From Branchiostoma lanceolatum (taxonomy: Eukaryota; Chordata; Leptocardii; Amphioxiformes; Branchiostomatidae): 64,000 nucleotides of DNA. Shown here one piece after another: positions 58,701-64,000 of the stretch. How positions within the stretch are numbered: the first letter of the stretch is position 1; each line of letters opens with the position of its first letter. The DNA lies in assembly GCF_035083965.1 (NCBI RefSeq), contig NC_089729.1:13937464-14001463 (forward strand), read 5' to 3'. The notes under the pieces were generated by a model that saw only the letters and a program-made list of their open reading frames with translations, did no database searches and was not told the origin of the DNA. The position numbers were made by a program, and so were the translations under genes.

Positions 58701-61359
58701 AAACTACCGTCCGCCGCACACACAATGACGGTGCTGTCGGACAGGGGTGCACATTAATTCGGGAGAGAAGACTCGTCTTGAATATCTTACCGCTAATCAC
58801 ATTTTATACAGCAGCTACTCGTTCCATCCTTGGCTTGAGGAGAGTGCTATGGATATAGACGTGTCCAAGTAAAAAAAAATACACGAAAAAACGGCCGCAC
58901 CGCACACATCAGGCCTTTGCTAACATCCCGTTTGTTGAGTCGGTAGAACGTCACTCAAAGTCGATCCCCACCGTCATGGCAACGTGTACATTATTCATGG
59001 CAAGTTAGCTGGATGCCGTAGCAATGGTTATTCTACTATGTCCATGTGTTCCTTGTTGTGTTAGGAGCAAACTTTGAGGAAAATATCGTCTTCAGTCCAC
59101 TATCACACGCAACATTTAGACAAAAAAGTGTTCCTCACAAACCTTTTGTCGTCTGCTTGACGACATGATTCTGGGTAACAATATGGCGGCGGGAAAATGC
59201 ACGTGCCGTAGATTGTAGCAACAAAGAGGAGTTTTGATGATTGATCACACTTAGAATCCAGTTGCAGGTTAGCAAAAGAGATTGTAATAAGTTGTCTTGT
59301 AAATAATTGTGCTTAGCAGGCAGGAGATGTGACATTTGTCTTATAAACCAGCGAACAACCGTGCAGTGTGAGTCTCCCACGAAGCCCCCAGACTCTGTCG
59401 ATAAGGGACGGAGAGTTTTTGACGTCGCCAACTTCTAATATATGCTTATCGAAGCTTTTCAGACAGTATTCTGAATACGTTAGTCTGTCAAGTTTGCATT
59501 TCTAGCGGTATTACTGATGTTGCATCTAGCACATATACCTAAATACCCTGTTTTCGAAAAATCCCGAATTTAAGTACCCCACGAATTTATGTTACCCAAC
59601 GTTACATGTCTATACATGAAATGCTATAATTACCTTTGCCAAGAAGGTTATGTTTTGGGGAGCATGTGTCTGTGTGTGTGTGTGTCTGTCTGTGTGTGAA
59701 CACGATAACTCAAGACCTCTCACCACCAGCAGCCTTGAACAACATGAAGTTTTACATCTTGGCGAAGGGATTCGAGGAACTCTAGCTGTATTGTATTTTT
59801 TTATATTACCACTTACACATGTGTAATTGACACCCCTCAGGTCGTCACGAGTCCCAGGAGCCTTTCCTGGTGTGGCTGACAGGCATCAGTAACATGACGT
59901 CTGTGCCGTGGGTCCACAGTGTGAGCTATGGTGATGACGAGGACTCCCTGTCTACAGACTACATGCAGAGGATCAACACTGAGTTCATGAAGGCTGGCAC
60001 CAGAGGGCTCACTATTCTATTTGCTTCTGGTGAGTATAGAAAATTTTAAAAACTGGACTTCATTACTGCACTGTTCTCACCAGTCAGATACTGAAGAAGA
60101 GTGATGGATGGCACTCAAAATATCTGAAAGTAATCTTCGTAATTTATCCAGTAGTAGAGTTTGAATTAAATTTTGCAATGAATACTGTTTAGGTGGATGT
60201 CTAACCTTCGTTAATGTACTGTACAGTTCCATTATTTTGGGCAAGGTTAGTACAAAATCAATGATGTATTAGGTATGCCCATCTCTGTTATATAACCCTT
60301 GGGCAGCACTACAGCAGGGGCTAGTCCACCAGTGGTGCTGTGTGTTCAACTGCTATATTGTGTCATGATTTTCTTTCTCAGCAGTATGTACCTTTTTTTT
60401 TAAGTCTTTGTTATGACCCAGCTGGGTTTGAAACCTACTGTATACCACGCAAATACAAAGTGAGCCCTCTACACACTACTACTGGGACATTAGGTATAAT
60501 ATTGCACCGGAGTTGGCAAGCTTTGATTTAAAAACTTTAAGTTCATTGCTTAAAATATATGCAATGGATTGTACATGTTGCAGTATTGCTTAATTTCATG
60601 TAGTTTTTGTTGAATACAGGTGACAGTGGGGCAGGGTGTAGAGAAGTCTCAAAAGATAAGAATGTCTTCAGACCAAGCTTCCCTGCATCCAGGTAAACGG
60701 CTTTTTTCTTTAGATTCAGTGAGTTGAAAGAAATAAGTTGAGTTACTGTAAATGCTTTTAAGTTTGCGTGGTTTTAATTTCGTGTTAGAGAGTCAGAAAA
60801 TGGTGTGTTTAACTGAAGTTCACCTTTGAGACAATAGTACACTAGTGGGTTTGACGGCAAACAATTTTGCGGCGGTTTTAAGTTCGCAGCGAAGAGCTTA
60901 CCGCAAAAACCTCAAACATAAATCCACCACGAACATTTCTGCATTTACAGTAATTGCTGCATATGCTCTTCAAGAAATGTCTGTTGTTATGCTAAACTTT
61001 TCTCAGCACAGTCCTTTACAGCCCCATTTACACACAAGTTTGCTTGATCATGAGTGGCCTAGAGGTCTCCTTGCACAGTCCGGAGTCGCCTACTACACAC
61101 ACGTACAATTCAACTCAAACACATTTTGTTTATAAATCGGGCCTATATGTAGCATGTCAAGTATGCATACTTCTATTTAAAGTCTTTATTCACAACAAAA
61201 TGTGCATTACATTTTGTATATCTATTATTTTGGTAAGTTATCTAAATACATTCTAAAAGAGTTGGCAATTTTGGACATCTTCCATTGCAATGTCAGTGGA
61301 TATTGCTAGAGGGTGCTGTATCCTGGAGCGGATGTCTGCATCTGCCCTGATGTCTGCAG

Positions 61360-61405
<46 letters not shown>

Positions 61406-63716
61406 AACTTTAGTGCAAATTTTACACATGTATCTGTCTTAATTAAGTTGTTGTTGCTTTTTTCAGCCCGTATGTAACCACAGTTGGAGGGACCATGTTC
61501 CATTCACCGTATGAAGTTGGGGACGAGGATGCTGATTACATCAGTGGAGGAGGCTTCAGTAATATCTTTGACATGCCAGACTATCAGGTACGTAAGGGTT
61601 GTTATGATCTCTCTCAGTGTTTAAAATGTTAGTCTAAATTCTGGCTTTGTTTTGTCACTTTGCAGGTCTCAGACTGCAATGTTAGTTAGCAAAAATGCTT
61701 TTTTTATATAACTTGACCTTAATTTCATTACATCCAACAATATACATTTTACATATGACAATGCTTAACTTTCTTCCAACTTTAAGGTACACACGGATCA
61801 CATTTTAAACGACCAATTGAGAAGACTCAAGTTTATAATGCTTCCTGGCACGTTTGAACAATTGCTGAATGTCACATATTTCTAAAGACATGTGTCAAAA
61901 TGGTCACGTGCCTGTAACTCTCATGAGTTTACCTTCGACAGTGATTGGTCTTTATTGATCCTGAAGAAGGCGATCCGTGAATACCTTAGTGTTGGAAGAA
62001 AGTTTAGCATTGTAACATGATTACTACCAGTACAGATGAGCTTCCATTATATATTTGAAGTAGATTGAGACAAGAAGCAAGCTAGAAAGGATAGGGGAGT
62101 AGTCTACAAAACAAACTAAAGTCAATATCTCTTAAATTAAGGAAGGTCAAAGTTCATACAGCTTGCATGATTTTCAACTCAAATCACATTACAGTCACAA
62201 GTGATTGTGAAAATTTGCAAGTTAGAATTGTCGAGGGGGTATGAACTCTTAGCTAATTGATACGTGTGCATAGTTTTGCACTCAAGTATATGTACTAGAT
62301 AATAATAATATGAATCATTTAACCTTTAGCACACTGAAATAGCCATTTGGCACCCCATTCTCTATACGTTACAGAGTTAGGCAGCAGGGAGAAGGTTAAA
62401 AAGTCATGATAGGGATTTGTTTGTTCAATTTACCACAGACAGATGCAGTGGAGAGCTATCTGAACAAGAGTACCAAGTTGCCGCCCAAGTCGTATTACAA
62501 CACAAGCGGCCGGGCGTATCCGGACGTTGCTGCCCTCTCCGATAACTACTGGGTCGTCATGGACCTGATACCGACTCCCTTCATCTCAGGAACATCCGTA
62601 AGTTTTGTTTCAGAACTTCTGTAAGTTTTCTTTTGCAACTTCTGTAAGTTTTCTTTTGCAACGTCTGTAAGTTTTCTTTTGCAACTTCTGTAAGTTTTCT
62701 TTTGCAACTTCTGTAAGTTTTCCAGCTAATATTGTCTTTTTGAATATTTGGCCTGTGATTTTGAGATTGCAATTACCTGGCAGAATGTATGTGACAGTGT
62801 ATAGTCATTCTGTCTTTTATTTAAGATGGTCTTTAAACCACTGCCACATGTTCAGGACCTTTCCATGACTTTCTCTCCCAACCACTCCCCAACCAAGGTC
62901 GGCCCTGGCATGGGTTGGTGTAGTCTGAATCCCATCTTATTCCAACTCAAGTTTGCTCATCTGATCATGGGCAGTAGGCCTCAGCTCCGCGAACTCAAAC
63001 AATAGCGAGTTTGTCTTCCCCGCTGAGCAGTTGCGTAAGACATCCTACCCCATAGTTATGCAAATACTCCCGACGGCCCCCCGTCGTCCAATGTGAGACA
63101 GCCGCTCGGAGGAGCTAACTTCAAAATATCTCAGCTTCAAAATAACTTCAAAATAACTTCAAAATATCTCGCTCATTCCTCGCTCCGCGAGGAATTCGCT
63201 TGGCGCCTGTTTAAAGTAGGTGGGCGCCTTTGGGCGCACTTCGGGCGAGGTCGGCTTTCGGGTAAGTTCGGAATCCGCTCAGCCTATCACCCGATATCCC
63301 GGTATATATTCGGTATATATATAGACTCTCCTTCCGAGGCCTACAGCCTATGATCTGATCAGATCCAATCAGATAACAGTTTTGAAAGATTTACATACCC
63401 TATATTATACATATATTATATATACAAAGGAGAAGTACATTTAGAAAAATGTACTGGCCCAGGCCAAGGTTTTACAGGCCCCATATTTATATGACATATT
63501 TCTATGCATTTTTACTTGCAGCAAGAAAGCCCTTTCATTGTATTTTCTAACAAAGGAGCATACCATAATATCTTACATGTAATTCAACAGGCTGCTACTC
63601 CAGTGTTTGCTGGGATTCTGTCCCTGATAAATGACATGAGGTTTCAGCAAGGGAAGCCTGCTCTGGGATTTTTCAACCCCTTGCTTTACAAGTCTGGCTG
63701 GGACCTTCTGTATGAT
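52798..63716 (+). CDS. TPP1: Tripeptidyl-peptidase 1 (lysosomal sedolisin), 3'-incomplete, 11 exons
   Basis: Exons: 52798-52898, 53525-53664, 54734-54884, 55657-55778, 56242-56408, 56920-57115, 59841-60029, 60620-60692, 61467-61587, 62439-62597, 63591-63716. All are in phase; 515 residues precede the right edge. Exon 1 encodes a signal peptide ([19 protein letters not shown]). Exons 2-4 give the propeptide. The S53 catalytic residues are visible: Glu269 and Asp273 in GLEASLD, Asp357 in ASGDSGAGC, and Ser473 in SGTS at the end of exon 10. Downstream [15 protein letters not shown] and upstream YISGGGFSN are also conserved. TPP1 removes N-terminal tripeptides in the lysosome; human loss causes CLN2 disease. 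The final exon(s), with the C-terminal disulfide and GTP-N motif, lie beyond 64000. The exon 1 donor (GTTCGA) is weak. Two large transposons occupy intron 6, and a donor-derived minisatellite begins intron 10. Confidence 0.96.
53083..53400 (+). repeat. tRNA-derived SINE-like repeat in TPP1 intron 1
   Basis: B-box-like GAGTTCAATCCCC lies near 53112. A body follows with GGCCCAAGGGCTTAGAAATGG and GGGCACCGCC, parts of which recur near 45230 and, inverted, near 60280. Confidence 0.45.
55049..55235. mobile_element. TGTAAATGCAGAAATG-type MITE, copy 2
   Basis: Starts ACTGTAAACGCAGAAATGTT then GCGGTGGTTTTATG, and ends ATGAATTTACAGTA. Same family as 49163-49391; in a TPP1 intron. Confidence 0.65.
57166..58370. 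mobile_element. Non-autonomous hAT-like element, 1.2 kb, in TPP1 intron 6
   Basis: Starts CAGGGTGCGAAATAC and ends GTATTTCGCACCCTG, perfect 15-bp inverted repeats. Subterminal GGTTGCGCACTTGCGC and GTTGCACACCGTGCAACC extend the symmetry. It sits inside a GTGA/GAGT microsatellite, so GTGAGTGAG on both sides fits an 8-bp TSD but does not prove it. A 160-codon frame at 57161-57643 has no recognisable transposase motif. Confidence 0.85.
58520..59604. mobile_element. TIR element of about 1.1 kb, TA or TTAA type, in TPP1 intron 6
   Basis: Left end TAACGTTGGGTAACATAAAT and right end ATTTATGTTACCCAACGTTA are inverted, and CGGGATTTTTC / GAAAAATCCCG extends the symmetry. TA at each border fits a TA target duplication. 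No transposase frame recognised. Contains a tRNA-like stretch near 58936-58968. Confidence 0.82.
60744..60953. mobile_element. TGTAAATGCAGAAATG-type MITE, copy 3
   Basis: Starts TACTGTAAATGC and ends CGAACATTTCTGCATTTACAGTA. The interior shares GCGGTTTTAAGTTCGCAG-type sequence with the other two copies. In a TPP1 intron. Confidence 0.75.
61363..61406. repeat. (TTGA)n microsatellite
   Basis: About eleven tandem TTGA/GATT units, about 60 bp before TPP1 exon 9. Confidence 0.95.
62318..62400. mobile_element. Mini-MITE with TTTAACCTT/AAGGTTAAA ends
   Basis: 83 bp with inverted 9-bp termini. The interior resembles 10689-10770 (CACTGAA, TTGCACCC or TTGGCACCCC, GGCAGCAGGGAG). Ends 38 bp before TPP1 exon 10. 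Confidence 0.75.
62596..62726. repeat. Minisatellite of the TPP1 exon 10 splice donor
   Basis: Unit of about 23 bp, CTGTAAGTTTTCTTTTGCAA then CTT, repeated about five times directly after the real donor CCGTAAGTTTTG. Each unit contains GTAAGT. Copies are nearly identical. Confidence 0.95.
62820..63500. other. TPP1 intron 10, repeat-rich part
   Basis: Contains CCCAACCAAGGTCGGC..TGGGTTGG, similar to 17715-17750. CTTCAAAATAA microsatellite units lie near 63118-63170, with a locally CpG-rich stretch at 63170-63300. No coding exon recognised. Confidence 0.45.
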
Positions 63717-64000
63717 GTAAGTAGTCATTATACCATAGTGTGTTTTAGTGAAATACAGAAAAATCATTTGAAAAATCCTACACAATATATTATCACTTGA
63801 AGCATATGGTAGATTTCCAAAGACAATTATAAGATGCTAATAATGTGTCATACTCAATGCATGGGACAATATTCAAATGTGGAACTGACATGGCTTTACA
63901 GTTATTGTGCTGAAAATATATAAATCATAATTATGATAAGAAATGTTAAAGCGCACAGTCGGCAAGATGTGAAAACAGTGACTGTAATCATAATAAGGAG
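63717..64000 (+). other. TPP1 intron running off the right edge
   Basis: Starts with the GTAAGT donor after exon 11. No further exon is seen before the end of the window. Confidence 0.7.

Overview
This window is animal nuclear DNA. It is intron-rich with GT/AG splice sites, carries typical metazoan genes, and is dense in short DNA transposons, tRNA-derived SINEs and microsatellites. Gene content, compact kilobase-scale introns and the repeat style suggest an invertebrate deuterostome, most likely a cephalochordate (Branchiostoma). The organism call is inference; the gene calls rest on spliced reading frames that I assembled by hand and checked for phase at every junction.

Layout. 1-10,614 (-): 3' part of SYT17, with three coding exons, running off the left edge. 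10,615-21,172: repeats, a CpG-rich stretch and a twin RFX X-box/CRE cluster that may be the SYT17 promoter. 21,173-27,960 (-): complete 10-exon ERCC1, a DNA repair nuclease subunit, with CRE sites just upstream and a long Z-DNA-prone repeat about 0.5 kb upstream. 31,228-33,171 (-): AEBP2, a PRC2 cofactor, in a single exon. 35,016-43,413 (-): complete 10-exon GNPTG, the gamma subunit of GlcNAc-1-phosphotransferase. 43,736-47,981 (+): complete 6-exon TSR3, an 18S rRNA aminocarboxypropyltransferase, head-to-head with GNPTG across 322 bp. 49,392-51,197 (-): a BTB-BACK-kelch gene with one coding exon, tail-to-tail with TSR3. 52,798-63,716 (+): TPP1, a lysosomal sedolisin, with eleven exons; the last exon(s) lie past the right edge.

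The genes do not form one pathway. GNPTG (mannose-6-phosphate tagging) and TPP1 (a lysosomal protease that depends on such tagging in vertebrates) are functionally linked, and both have E-box or M-box palindromes near their starts.

The most unusual signals are structural. Two 5' splice sites (TPP1 exon 10 and TSR3 exon 4) have been copied into minisatellites running into the intron. A MITE begins right after the kelch stop codon. A hAT MITE sits 26 bp upstream of a TSR3 splice acceptor. A MITE family with exact 6-bp target duplications occurs twice. The GNPTG/TSR3 divergent pair matches the human arrangement.
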